Assembly: GCF_003171515.1 (NCBI RefSeq) | Contig: NC_089398.1 | Coordinates: forward strand, 124,001 to 188,000 | DNA: 64,000 nt | Source: Pyrenophora tritici-repentis | Taxonomy: Eukaryota; Ascomycota; Dothideomycetes; Pleosporales; Pleosporaceae | Reading direction: 5' to 3' | Part shown: piece by piece, positions 1 through 9,174 of the stretch | How positions within the stretch are numbered: position 1 is the first letter of the stretch | How the letters are laid out: each line of letters opens with the position of its first letter | The notes under the pieces: model-generated | Seen by the model: only the letters and a program-made list of their open reading frames with translations | The model's database searches: none | What the model was told of the DNA's origin: nothing | Translations under genes and position numbers: made by a program

Positions 1-1494
1 CACGCTTAACCTCATCGGCCAGGCTATTATATTTGGCACCAACAAAGACGCCTACGGCAACACTCAAGAGCAGTACAATACCGAGGAGCAGTATATGCGA
101 GAGTGGCGGAAAGATGGCCCTATTGGAGTGCTAGTTGACGTCATCAACTATATCAAAACGCCGCAACAGTACGAGCTTTTTCGTGGCTACCAGCGCCTTG
201 CCAACAACAACCTGCCTGCTGAAGGGCGTCTCAAAGTACTCGAGCCAGTCAAGCCTGTCGTCACTCGCTGGAACTCATACTATGCTGCTTTTGAGCGCGC
301 TACCAAGCTTCAAGCCGCGTATAACTTGTACGCTGAGCATCATATCAATAGGGTTATCCTTGAAGATGCGCACGCTGCGCAGCGGAATAATAAGCGGCCC
401 GACGCCCCAAACTGGATGAGATCAACTGGGCTCCGAGCTGCTGACTGGGCGGTGATTGCAGAGTACCAGGACTGCTTAGAGCCGCTCAAGTACGCCACAA
501 AACGCCTCGAGGGACGCTCTAAGGATGGCAAATACGGCGCAATCTATGAGGTTATACCCGTTTTTGAGTACGTACTCAGCAAGCTTGAGGCCCGGGCGCG
601 CCCGTTCGAGCACGTCGACTTCAACGCTCATGCCGAGGCTCCAGAGGATCACCTCAACGTCAACCTCCGCGCCGCGTGGAGCAAAGCCAACGACTACTAC
701 AACAAGCTCGACGACTCGCCCGCTTACTACGCCGCTGTTTGCCTACACCCGTACTACAAGAACTACTGCGATGTGGCGTGGGCAGACAAAGCTGATTGGC
801 TTACTAGTGCCAACGCGTCGTTCCAACAGCTTTGGGCGGCATACAAACCTCAACGAGCACGCCAGCGGTATACAACTGCGCCGAGTAGCAACAACATAGA
901 CGAGGCAATTATTGCTATACTTAGCCGCAACAATGACCGAGAGGCTCCACTTGACGAGTTTGAGCGCTGGAAAACACAAGAGCCGCAGTGGACGCAGGAG
1001 CAGTACAACGCAGATGGAAATCCTGTCCAATACTGGATACAACTACTGCCGAAATACCCGCATTTAGCGCAGTTTGCAATCGATATCATGACTATCCCAG
1101 CATCAAGCAGCGACTGTGAGCGCCTCTTCAGTGAGCTTGGCGACCTTCTTGAACCTAAACGACGTGCTCTGGGCAGTGAGCTACTCGCAGCTCTTCAATT
1201 AGTAAGGTCATGGGTGCGAGCTGGTTATAAACCGTACAACTGTAGCGAGGCTAAGCTTTCAGATGAGCAGCTTGTAGGAGATTACAACATACTAGAGTGG
1301 AACACTGAGTTTTGGTAATTTGTATGTAGCTTAATCTCTTTGTAGTAGTCAAGTAATCCAAGTACTTGCAAGTAATACAAGCAAGTCAAGCAAGTAAAAA
1401 AATCACCCCAAGCAAGTCAAGTAAAGCCTATGTTTGAACCAAGCAAGTCAAGTTTAGAGCGGTGACTTGCTTTACTTGCTTGTTGGAAAGTCTG
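1..1494 (+). mobile_element. hAT-1 copy A, 3' end of element cut by the window edge
   Basis: This is the right-hand part of a hAT DNA transposon whose complete twin lies at 40464-43595 on the other strand; the two read the same wherever compared, including all the translated frames. The right terminal inverted repeat ends TTGGAAAGTCTG at 1494. The subterminal zone 1330-1490 is packed with CAAGCAAGTCAAG-type iterations. The flanking 8 bases (1495-1502, taagttcc) should be one half of the target duplication, but the left end is outside the window. Confidence 0.93.
2..1318 (+). CDS. hAT transposase, C-terminal two fifths (partial)
   Basis: Open from the window edge to the stop at 1316-1318. It covers the C-terminal half of the 854-aa transposase seen complete at 40640-43204. 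Visible landmarks are the TRWNSYY motif near the start of the retained part and the C-terminal hATC dimerisation domain with SSDCERLFSELGDLLEPKRR followed by the leucine-rich LLAALQLVRSW. The N-terminal BED finger and the first catalytic aspartate lie outside the window. The protein would cut and join transposon ends in the nucleus. No stop or frameshift is seen, so the part present looks functional. Confidence 0.93.
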   Translation, partial: TLNLIGQAIIFGTNKDAYGNTQEQYNTEEQYMREWRKDGPIGVLVDVINYIKTPQQYELFRGYQRLANNNLPAEGRLKVLEPVKPVVTRWNSYYAAFERATKLQAAYNLYAEHHINRVILEDAHAAQRNNKRPDAPNWMRSTGLRAADWAVIAEYQDCLEPLKYATKRLEGRSKDGKYGAIYEVIPVFEYVLSKLEARARPFEHVDFNAHAEAPEDHLNVNLRAAWSKANDYYNKLDDSPAYYAAVCLHPYYKNYCDVAWADKADWLTSANASFQQLWAAYKPQRARQRYTTAPSSNNIDEAIIAILSRNNDREAPLDEFERWKTQEPQWTQEQYNADGNPVQYWIQLLPKYPHLAQFAIDIMTIPASSSDCERLFSELGDLLEPKRRALGSELLAALQLVRSWVRAGYKPYNCSEAKLSDEQLVGDYNILEWNTEFW

Positions 1495-1647
1495 TAAGTT
1501 CCACATTAATTCCATCATCTAGATAAGTAGGTACATGCGCTCTTCTTGAGATAGTTATTAAATTCAATCCATTATCTTACTCTACGAGAATGAAAACTGA
1601 GATTGAGGCTCAAACAGCATCTCGCTATTATGGTTGGCAATGGCAGC

Positions 1648-1808
1648 CACAGTCCGCAACAATCAATTAAGTGGGTCCTAGAAGGTTCAGATTGGATTGA
1701 TTGATTACCGCTTTAAGCCTAGTAGTTACCTATAGGAGTTTAAGCCCTACCTAGATAGGTAAGTGGGTCTAGGAGAGTGACCGGATTGAATTGATTGTTG
1801 CGGAGTCT
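1648..1808 (+). mobile_element. 161-bp MITE (MITE-161), copy 1
   Basis: Ends are CACAGTCCGCAACAATCAATT and, at the right, AATTGATTGTTGCGGAGTCT, an imperfect terminal inverted repeat. It is flanked by a 9-bp direct repeat AATGGCAGC (1639-1647 and 1809-1817). Four more 161-bp copies are present at 38307, 53407, 56130 and 57604. A 9-bp duplication points to the Mutator-like (MULE) superfamily. No coding capacity. Confidence 0.93.
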
Positions 1809-1917
1809 AATGGCAGCGATTTCTGGTTCGTAGGTTTCATCGCTCTTAAGGCAGAGACTAACTTAACGATCGAAGCTGTTCACCCGACAACAAACGGTAC
1901 ATGTATCGCAGCAATGG

Positions 1918-2057
1918 ATGCAAGCTCCAGACAATATGCAGAGTGAGATTATTGAACGTGTGAACGCGGCATTGGCGTATGAGAAGATTCCTAAGGTCCC
2001 AAACGGGGTCATCCATTGGCGTATGGAGACACTCCTAAACCGCCGTACTCGTACAAG
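1918..2057 (+). pseudogene. forkhead-type transcription factor relic
   Basis: From the ATG at 1918 the frame reads a short stretch with EIIERVNAAL, then IPKVPNGVIHWRMET, a segment that in my recollection of fungal forkhead proteins immediately precedes the DNA-binding domain. One base out of frame, at 2028-2057, the sequence reads DTPKPPYSYK, the start of a forkhead domain. The rest of the domain is not found downstream. I read this as a decayed fragment with a one-base frameshift next to the prolines. The family call rests on two short motifs and is tentative. Confidence 0.42.
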
Positions 2058-2720
2058 CCATAATGAAGTCAGCTAGATCTCATCCGCATGCACTCTGGGT
2101 TGTATCTGCTAACGATGATAATAGAGTGGATACGGTAGAGACCAAGAGGAGGATCAAACCACGGCCAGCAGTTAAGGGTGACAAAGACTTGCTAGGTTCT
2201 TTCATGTATTCGCTGCTGCACCTAGCTTGAACTGCCATTGTTGATTTTGATCTCTTTTCCATTTATCTGGATTGCTTGCTGGTCTCCGTGATCTTTAGCT
2301 GCCCTCCGTGTATAGATACTAGCAAACGTTCCGAAGTTTGGTGGTTAGGGCAGGGATGGAAATGGAGCACACATACCCCAGATCACCGCGAAAAAAAGTT
2401 CCAGCGGGCTTAACCATCTTGCCAAGCCTTCATATAGCCGAACGCCGTAAGGCCTCTACTGTAGCTATGATAATCTTCATGAACACTATCACTATCGTTC
2501 GTGACAGAAAGCTGATTTCTACTGGCGAGCACGCACTCGCACTGCTAAATTACTGCGCTTAATTACAGCCTCTGTGCCTCACACGCGCACCCACCCTGGT
2601 TGCCACGGCGCCTATCTACCGCAAGTGCGCGAGTGCACTTCTACCCTCTGCTAACTTACCATTCACGACAGTTTACAACGCCGGTCCTCCTCAAGTGCGC
2701 GCGCACACATCTGCCCTCTG
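2058..2720. other. intergenic, no convincing gene
   Basis: Only short open frames without recognisable motifs. From about 2650 degenerate versions of the downstream minisatellite motif appear (CAGTTTACAACGCCGGTCCTCC), so the tandem array sits inside an older, diverged repeat that resumes at 2921-2960. Confidence 0.6.
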
Positions 2721-2885
2721 CTACCGTTTACAGTGCCCGTCTACCGTTTACAGTGCCCGTCTACCGTTTACAGTGCCCGTCTACCGTTTACAGTGCCCGT
2801 CTACCGTTTACAGTGCCCGTCTACCGTTTACAGTGCCCGTCTACCGTTTACAGTACCTGTCTACCGTTTACAGTGCCCGTCTACC
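2721..2885. repeat. 20-bp minisatellite, about eight units
   Basis: Eight consecutive units of CTACCGTTTACAGTGCCCGT run from 2721 to 2880, followed by a broken unit. The seventh unit carries two changes (gtacctgt); the others are identical. Because 20 is not a multiple of 3, the array is open in all three forward frames, which produces spurious ORFs here; none is supported as a gene. Confidence 0.95.
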
Positions 2886-3163
2886 GCAGATTCGCCCGCT
2901 TGTAGCAAGCACACTGACCCTACCTACAACGGTTTACAGCGCCGGTCTTCCGTAAGTGCGCATGTCCTCCTGACTACGCTCGTCCATCGCAAGCACACCT
3001 TCCCCAACGACTACGATGTGACGCACCCGTACATTATTAACACGATATTTGTGCACTATGCCCTACTATCCTTGATATTCTCGTTACAAGAGGCTATACA
3101 AATGGACACAGTGAAACGTGTTGGCAGGGTATATCATTGGCTATTTGACTACTATATGGCTAT

Positions 3164-4039
3164 CTACAGAAGGGCAAGGGCTATCAAGTATCCTACCTGC
3201 CACATTGCCTTTACACTCGCTGAATTGACTATTGGCGGGGAGACTGCTACGGAACTGGTACTGGAATTTGCGGACAACGTACCAGTAGCGACATGTGTAA
3301 TTGTGTGACTGGGGGTGAGGTCTACACTCGGTAGTTCGCATGCGTTAGATGGCTGGGCTTCAATACCTGCCAAAGCATTGTGAAGAAATTGAGCATGCGA
3401 TCCATGGGGGTTCAGACTAACGACCATGCCCGCTTGACAATGAGACCGCTTGACCGTCTGAGCGCAGAAGAACCACTTAGGATCTTGATCGACAACCTTG
3501 AACTCCACCACAAACTTCCCGCTCGTGTTTTTTGGATTAAACTGGTGAAACCCAGAGTCAAATAATTGGTTACTTCGGCATGGATCCCAGAGTTCACTCT
3601 GGGTCAAGGTATGGTTAAGCCCAAGGAAGTTGAAAGCAATGACAGAGCCAATGGTAGCATTCAGGGACGATGGTGAGAAGACAAGCTTTCCTGCTTCGCC
3701 AACAGTGACAGTGGTCGTAGGATAGGGCACCGATGCGGTTCCTGTAGGATAAGACATGGCTGTGGTTCCTGTAGGCTCTAAGGTATGTGTGGTATTCCAA
3801 CCCCATAGTGAGTTTGGATTCCATGGCAGATGTGATGTAGGATTGGCGATCTCGGCAGTTGTATGCGATGTGTGTGTTAACGAAGTGCTGAAGGATGTAT
3901 GCAAAGATGAACTGTTGCTCCATGCCCGCATGGATATCTTATGGGGTCTTCGGTAAATCTGTGGTCTTTGGTATGCTGGAGTGGAAGCCAGCACAACGGT
4001 GCTAACACAGTACCACCAAATGAGTTGAAAGGTAGCCAT
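3164..4039 (-). CDS. secreted, probably GPI-anchored cupredoxin-domain serine-rich protein
   Basis: A 291-aa protein if started at the ATG at 4039 (MATFQLIWWY); an ATG six codons upstream is possible but the 4039 start gives a cleaner signal peptide (residues 1 to about 19, ending VLAST). Residues 20-110 are Ser/Thr-rich with many N-x-S/T sites. A cupredoxin domain spans about 111-212 and has the four type-1 copper ligands in order: His143 (GLNHTLT), Cys192 (WFFCAQ), His200 and Met205 (SHCQAGM). Residues 213-278 are again Ser/Thr-rich, and 279-291 form a short C-terminal hydrophobic tail, as in GPI-anchored fungal cell-surface cupredoxins. Single exon. Copper binding or redox function is inferred from the ligands only. 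Confidence 0.85.
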   Translation of the reverse strand: MATFQLIWWYCVSTVVLASTPAYQRPQIYRRPHKISMRAWSNSSSLHTSFSTSLTHTSHTTAEIANPTSHLPWNPNSLWGWNTTHTLEPTGTTAMSYPTGTASVPYPTTTVTVGEAGKLVFSPSSLNATIGSVIAFNFLGLNHTLTQSELWDPCRSNQLFDSGFHQFNPKNTSGKFVVEFKVVDQDPKWFFCAQTVKRSHCQAGMVVSLNPHGSHAQFLHNALAGIEAQPSNACELPSVDLTPSHTITHVATGTLSANSSTSSVAVSPPIVNSASVKAMWQVGYLIALALL

Positions 4040-4057
4040 TGTCTCTACACCCAGCAA

Positions 4058-4396
4058 TCACAGTCTAGGTTTACTGTTAAGTAGTGCATTAGCTATGCAG
4101 ATGTCGGAATACTGTAGGTCACTTAGCACTTGAACACGATATTCGGTTTCCTGCTCCTGTAATGGCATTGCCAAGGCGCCCAATCCGGGTTCTGGTCTGC
4201 CGTATTCCAGAGAACGATAGTTATACCACTGGGTACGGGAGACAGGCTCTGGTAGCGCTCTATAAAGGCATCCACTTGTCAGTCATCTTTTTCGCAGAAG
4301 CATCATCCATCCACACAATTAAGCAGGACTTAATATCTTTAACTCAGTACATTACACTCATACAAACTTAGACACCACCATTCTATAACCACCATC
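4058..4396 (+). promoter_or_regulatory. intergenic region upstream of the 4397 gene
   Basis: Lies between two divergently transcribed genes, so it should hold both promoters. Toward the plus-strand gene there is a CTATAAAG TATA-like element at about 4259-4266 and a pyrimidine/adenine-rich leader (4370-4396) that ends in ACCATCATGG, a good fungal start context. No binding sites were identified. Confidence 0.4.
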
Positions 4397-7000
4397 ATGG
4401 CCACCCAAATTGCCCATCCCTCTCTCCCTTTCGACCAAGACGCTGGGTTCCAGAAAAACACTCAGCCAGCTTGGAAAGGAAAAGAAAAGGCTAAGGCTAA
4501 ACAGCTACATGCAACAGCAGAAGACGATTCCGACGGGCAGAATGGCCCTGGATTGAGCAGCAGTAGCAACAAAAAGGAACTCATCGCCAATGGAGAAGAC
4601 GGCGGTGGCGAGATTGAGGAAGTGCAGCGCAGTGACGAGGAACTTGATACAGAGACGGAAGAAGAAGATGATGATCCCTTCGCTTCCTCTGGATCTTCTG
4701 ATTCGGAAGCTCCTCCCGATGAAGATGAAGCAATTGTTGCAGCTCGCAAACAGGCAAAGCGTGATCGGAAGAAGGGTGAGACAGATGAGCAACGAAACGC
4801 GCGAAGACAGGCGACCAAGGCACGCCGAGCATTACAGGACGGGCGCCAAGTTGCAGAGACTGCTAACGCAGGAATGGTTGGTTACATGGAAGCACGCAAA
4901 GAGAGAAAGCCGCCATCTGAACGTCCACAAAAAGTTGAAAAAATATGGCGCGGCCTATATCCCATGGTGAAGACTTGGTGGAAGGAGGGTGGGAAAGAAA
5001 TACCTCAGGCGCATATGCGTTCTATCAACGCCGCGCAGTCCAAGATTAGAAAGTACTGCGAAACGCTAATCAATACGCCTGAGCAAGTTGAGGCTACCCA
5101 CCGTTACCATCGCGAGTGGCCCCTTAAAGCAAAGAAGATTCGATCTACTCATATTGGAGTCTCAGATACGCAGCTGGAGCCTATCTTGACGGAAGCAGAG
5201 AGGGATTTTCGGCAAAAAATCGGTATGAAGGATTATAGCAAAGATGGCGAGGAAACTTTAGCCGACCTTCAACATAAATATGGATTTCCATATGAGTTAC
5301 TTCATGGTCAAATTCATGCTATGGGAAAAGAACTCGAGATTCTCAAAGACCTCCCAAAGGATAACTCCCACAAGACTAGAGTAGAGCGCCTTGAGAAAGA
5401 TGTACAAAATGAGGCTCCCGGGAAGCAAAAGCAAAGACTTGAGAGGAGACTGGAGAAGGCGAAGGGAGCGAGGGTAGAAAATGACAAAAAGACCACTGCG
5501 TTCCTACGCGGGGTATTGTTGTTCATGGAGAGTTTGTCTGATCTTGGTATTGCCCCAGCATCAGTCATATCGGGCACAGCAATGACGGAATTTCACACCT
5601 TCCTCAAGTCTTCAGACCAACACCAGGAGCTTTATCAAAAGCTATCTCAAGAACTAGAAAGGCCAACCCTCGAGCAGGTAGAGTCCTGGGAGTTAGTAGC
5701 TAACCCAGTATACGAACTTGTAGAAACAATGCGCGATCGAAACGGGATGGTTACAGACAAGCAGATAGAGACTGTGAAGGAGCAAATGGAGGTGGTCACC
5801 ACGTACAACAAGAAGTTACAGCTTGCGAACAAGGAGAATGGCCTCGAAGCAAATATGAACTCGGTGCCTGTCTCAATACTGACCGAGATGATGAATGAGT
5901 GGCAAGCCGGTCACTCAGATATCGTGGATACCAACCTGGAAAGGCTACTGGACCAACTCCGTACTGAAGAGCCTGCTAAGGATGTTTTGAAGTCTTTAGA
6001 AACTCGTATCGCTCCTGCCAGTTCTGCGCGTCTCGAAGCTCCCGCCAATCCTAAGCGCTCTGAAGCTATTTTGCACCCTAAAACTCCCATCGCTTCTGGT
6101 GTTCCTAAAATACCAGAGATGGCCGGATCGGGTAACTCTACGCGCTCAGTATCAACACCACCTACCCCTAGCAGGAATGTATTGGAGAAAGACCTACTTG
6201 ATATGGATATCGATTCAATGTCGCTAGATAACGACCGTATTAAATCCTTTACATACGATAATGGAGAGACTGAGTTTGGCACGCTGGTAGCAACTCGCGC
6301 TTCTCTATCAGAAAATCCACGCTTCCATCGGTTCATTGTCAACGCTGGCGTAGGAGAAGAGAAATGGGAATTCTTCCAGGTTATTAGGGGAAGCGATTTG
6401 GGCCCAGGAGGCGCTGAAAGCATGCCCGAAGACAAAGAGATGAAGTTTGATTTGAGAGACAGGAAGAAAAACCTCAAAGCTCACCCTCTATGTGAGGTCG
6501 GCCCTTGTGTAGTTATGTCCCGTGCGGAGGGATATGTCTGCCGTGCTCGTACCAAGCCACATCAACCGGACACATACATCAGAGTGACCTATACGGGGCT
6601 TGATACTGCAGATTGGTTGAGCAAGACTGAATTTATCCAGCTTGCTGGGAAAAGATATGCGGAGCGGAAGCTAGCCAGTTTGGTTCCAGCTTACTACCAA
6701 AGGGAGAAATACTTTGCAGCCTGCAAAGCTCAGAAGCGGCATCCCAAGACGAAGATGCCTCTGACAGCCGAGGATCTGGAGAATTCTCCATGGCTATTCC
6801 CAGAAGAAGACAGACTTTCGTACAGTTACGGGGAAGTCGACGAAGAAGTCGACGAAGAAGAGGAGACAGCAAGCAGCCCTCTCGCTACGAATTTTGGAAA
6901 TGCTTCAATCTCTGAAGCATTTAGCAAGGCTAGAGAGCCCTTACCCGGTTATAATACACATAAAAATGAGTTGGACAAGGAAACTGATGAAGAGTTGTAG
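4397..7000 (+). CDS. hypothetical 867-aa acidic/coiled-coil protein
   Basis: Single open frame of 867 aa; family not recognised. Residues about 30-125 are low-complexity and very acidic (runs of E and D, serine tracts), followed by a basic Arg/Lys/Gln-rich stretch (about 125-160). The middle, about 160-560, is mostly helical in character with heptad-like Glu/Lys/Leu repeats (for example KTRVERLEKDVQNE, QRLERRLEKA). A Pro/Ser/Thr-rich linker (about 560-625) leads to a more globular C-terminal region (about 640-800) with several Trp, Tyr and Cys residues, ending in a second acidic block (EEVDEEVDEEEE). No signal peptide or membrane segment, so intracellular, possibly nuclear. The start has a good context and an untranslated leader. 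No transposon boundary is seen around it. Confidence 0.7.
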   Translation: MATQIAHPSLPFDQDAGFQKNTQPAWKGKEKAKAKQLHATAEDDSDGQNGPGLSSSSNKKELIANGEDGGGEIEEVQRSDEELDTETEEEDDDPFASSGSSDSEAPPDEDEAIVAARKQAKRDRKKGETDEQRNARRQATKARRALQDGRQVAETANAGMVGYMEARKERKPPSERPQKVEKIWRGLYPMVKTWWKEGGKEIPQAHMRSINAAQSKIRKYCETLINTPEQVEATHRYHREWPLKAKKIRSTHIGVSDTQLEPILTEAERDFRQKIGMKDYSKDGEETLADLQHKYGFPYELLHGQIHAMGKELEILKDLPKDNSHKTRVERLEKDVQNEAPGKQKQRLERRLEKAKGARVENDKKTTAFLRGVLLFMESLSDLGIAPASVISGTAMTEFHTFLKSSDQHQELYQKLSQELERPTLEQVESWELVANPVYELVETMRDRNGMVTDKQIETVKEQMEVVTTYNKKLQLANKENGLEANMNSVPVSILTEMMNEWQAGHSDIVDTNLERLLDQLRTEEPAKDVLKSLETRIAPASSARLEAPANPKRSEAILHPKTPIASGVPKIPEMAGSGNSTRSVSTPPTPSRNVLEKDLLDMDIDSMSLDNDRIKSFTYDNGETEFGTLVATRASLSENPRFHRFIVNAGVGEEKWEFFQVIRGSDLGPGGAESMPEDKEMKFDLRDRKKNLKAHPLCEVGPCVVMSRAEGYVCRARTKPHQPDTYIRVTYTGLDTADWLSKTEFIQLAGKRYAERKLASLVPAYYQREKYFAACKAQKRHPKTKMPLTAEDLENSPWLFPEEDRLSYSYGEVDEEVDEEEETASSPLATNFGNASISEAFSKAREPLPGYNTHKNELDKETDEEL

Positions 7001-7127
7001 CCATGGGCGGAAAGTATAGGGCCTTAAAGTGACAAGAAGAGTTAGTTATAGGTGACATTGGTAGTATATATTTCGTAGGACAATCAAATATCTAAAGTAC
7101 TTAGTTAAGGCTAAGCTACCTCTTAAC

Positions 7128-8584
7128 TTAGTTGACTGCGAGGAAGTGACTTTCATTTCTATGTAGAGCCCAGTTGAAATTTAACTAAAATTAAGTAAGA
7201 TTAGCAAAAGCCGACAGTTTTGTGATATTGTCAAACTTACCGTAAGAGAGAATCGCAACTCAGCATTCCATATGACACCTCGCCTAGCAATTTCCGCCGT
7301 AATGGCTTCTCTCCTCGATATCTCTAGCGCATTGTTTTCGAATATGAACTTGACGAGTTCGTTGTCTGTTGTAACAGCTTGCAGTATGCAAAGAGCCTGC
7401 CACTCATCGACATTGCGGGAAAAGACCTCAACGAGCTTTTGCATACTAATTGCATCAGGTATGTGATCTTTGTACACAAACATCGTGTACAGTGCTTTGT
7501 ATCCACTTTCCGTATCGTTTGTTGTCGTCCCACGCTCAATATTTTGGGGCGCCAGATCGATATGAGTTCCAGCATGTAGGCTAGCGCGCGGGCTATTATC
7601 CGTCCGAAGCCCTTCCAGGGGCATGGGGCTTTCTGTACCATTTGTTGTCGTCCCATGCTCAATATCTCGGGGCACCGGATCGATATGAGTTCCAGCATGT
7701 AGGCTAGCGCGTGGGCTATCATCTGTCCTTCGCGCCCATACATACGCCAGATGAAGCCCTTCTAACGAGATCAGGGATTGTACGATGCATAATACCTTGT
7801 AAAAGTTAGCAGTGCTTACATCTATGTAGTCCAGTTATACATACCGCAAGAAGAAGCTGATAAGGGGTTGTCTCTTTCGAGAAGTAAATGCAAATCGCTA
7901 ACACAGCCAAGAAGTAACCAAAACTTGTAGCCCAATAGCTCCAGATACCACGGACAATGGCGATCCATATATAGACGAGAAAAATAGTAGTTATCGAGAC
8001 GATCTGAAGGCATCGGGAAAGCAACAAGCTGGATAGCCATCAGTCCTAGGTCCATATAACGGATTGCAGATATATACTTGGTATTCCAGATGGTTACGAC
8101 CACAAGAAAAACAGTTAGACCACATGTGAGTACATGGAGAATCTTCTGCCACCGGTGGGCTGGCCAGTTAAAGACCCCGATCTGTCTTCATTAACATATG
8201 TCATCTGGAATAATCGTGGCCACTTACCCAGTCCATATATGCCAGGAGATATAGTACTAAGAGCAACGTAGCGAGTGTGTAGTTGAGTGTAGCCTGAAGC
8301 AAGCATTCGAGTATACCCACTCCACATAGAGCGGACACAACGATTTGCAGAGTCACAACAGCTCGATCTAAAGGCTCGCATAGATCTCTTACTCGGAGAT
8401 AAAAGTAAATTAGTAGATTGACGAGTCGAAAGAAGAGTACAAGCGAGAGGCCTAGTGTGGAGACAGTATTGGAAACGCTCATCATGATAATGGAGAAGGC
8501 TGATAAGTAAAAGTAACTTAGAAGACAGAGGAGAAAAGGGTTCTTAATATATCCTGAGCGCTTCGTAGTGGTCTTGGCTAACAT
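7128..8584 (-). CDS. seven-segment membrane protein with a repeat-bearing cytoplasmic tail (5 exons)
   Basis: I assemble five minus-strand exons: 8584-8228, 8181-8098, 8003-7845, 7795-7241 and 7184-7128, joined by 46-, 94-, 49- and 56-bp introns with GT/AG ends; all junctions are phase 0 and give 403 aa. Exons 1-4 encode about seven hydrophobic segments (residues about 15-37, 41-63, 75-96, 103-119, 134-165, 177-191, 198-222). The soluble tail has two near-identical units of about 40 residues, each with SPRASLHAGTHID and a following IE(H/R)GTTTN, then a helical C-terminus. The layout resembles fungal seven-transmembrane receptor-like proteins, but I see no family signature. Intron 2 is the least certain junction. 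Confidence 0.65.
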
Positions 8585-8798
8585 CGCTAACCCCTAGTTA
8601 GATCGTGGGCCTCCGTCTAGGTGGCCTCGGTTTTATGCACAGGAAGTATCACGCGTATTAAAACGTTATGTACCTAATTATCGGATCACTTCCTATTTTT
8701 CTTGATGATGTCTCTCCTCTACTTCCGCTCTACCGAAAGTACCTACTGACATACTCACCGCAATTAGTAGGACGAGGTGAAGAAAAGCTATTGTAGGA

Positions 8799-9174
8799 TT
8801 GCGGAAACCGCCCCCACTTAACGGACCGCAAGAGCCATCGGACGTGCCGGAGAAGGTGCTTGCATGTGGCCACGCCTTATGCGATCCATGTATTAGGATA
8901 TTCGGAACTGACTCCCGCTCTAAGAGAAATACATACAAGTTCACAGAATGTATGTTGGGTGGAGTTAACTACAAGAGTTCTGTATTTTCTTTTGTACCTC
9001 CAACAGCGGGTATACGCATGCTGAGTATTCGACGGGGGTGGCATCAGAGGTGTGATACCTTTAACCTTTCTCCAACAACTTAACCCTGCACTTGCTCCGC
9101 TTAACTGTGTGATTAAGGGTCATTTCGATTTCGTATGCGGAATATTAGCTGGTAAGAATCTCAAAGTATTCTAG
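8799..9174 (+). pseudogene. patatin-like phospholipase relic with RING-like N-terminus
   Basis: The frame from 8799 shows a Cys/His cluster (ACGHALCDPCIRIFG), then VPPTAGIRMLSI. At 9030 one extra C breaks the frame; in the shifted frame the text continues DGGGIRGVIPLTFLQQLN, the oxyanion-hole motif that opens a patatin catalytic domain, and on to FDFVCG where the family's GxSxG serine motif is degraded (CGILAG). A stop follows at 9172-9174. In fungi a zinc-finger-like segment before a patatin domain is a known arrangement. The remainder of the catalytic domain is absent, so this is a dead fragment. Confidence 0.68.

Noticed and set aside
2600..3308. Overlapping plus-strand ORFs of 86-191 codons across the 20-bp repeat
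   Set aside because: A 20-bp repeat without stops is open in all three frames; the peptides are repeats of the same motif out of register and have no other features.
5911..6477. 188-codon minus-strand ORF opposite the 867-aa gene
   Set aside because: Antisense shadow; no motif and no splice signals, and the sense frame is continuous.
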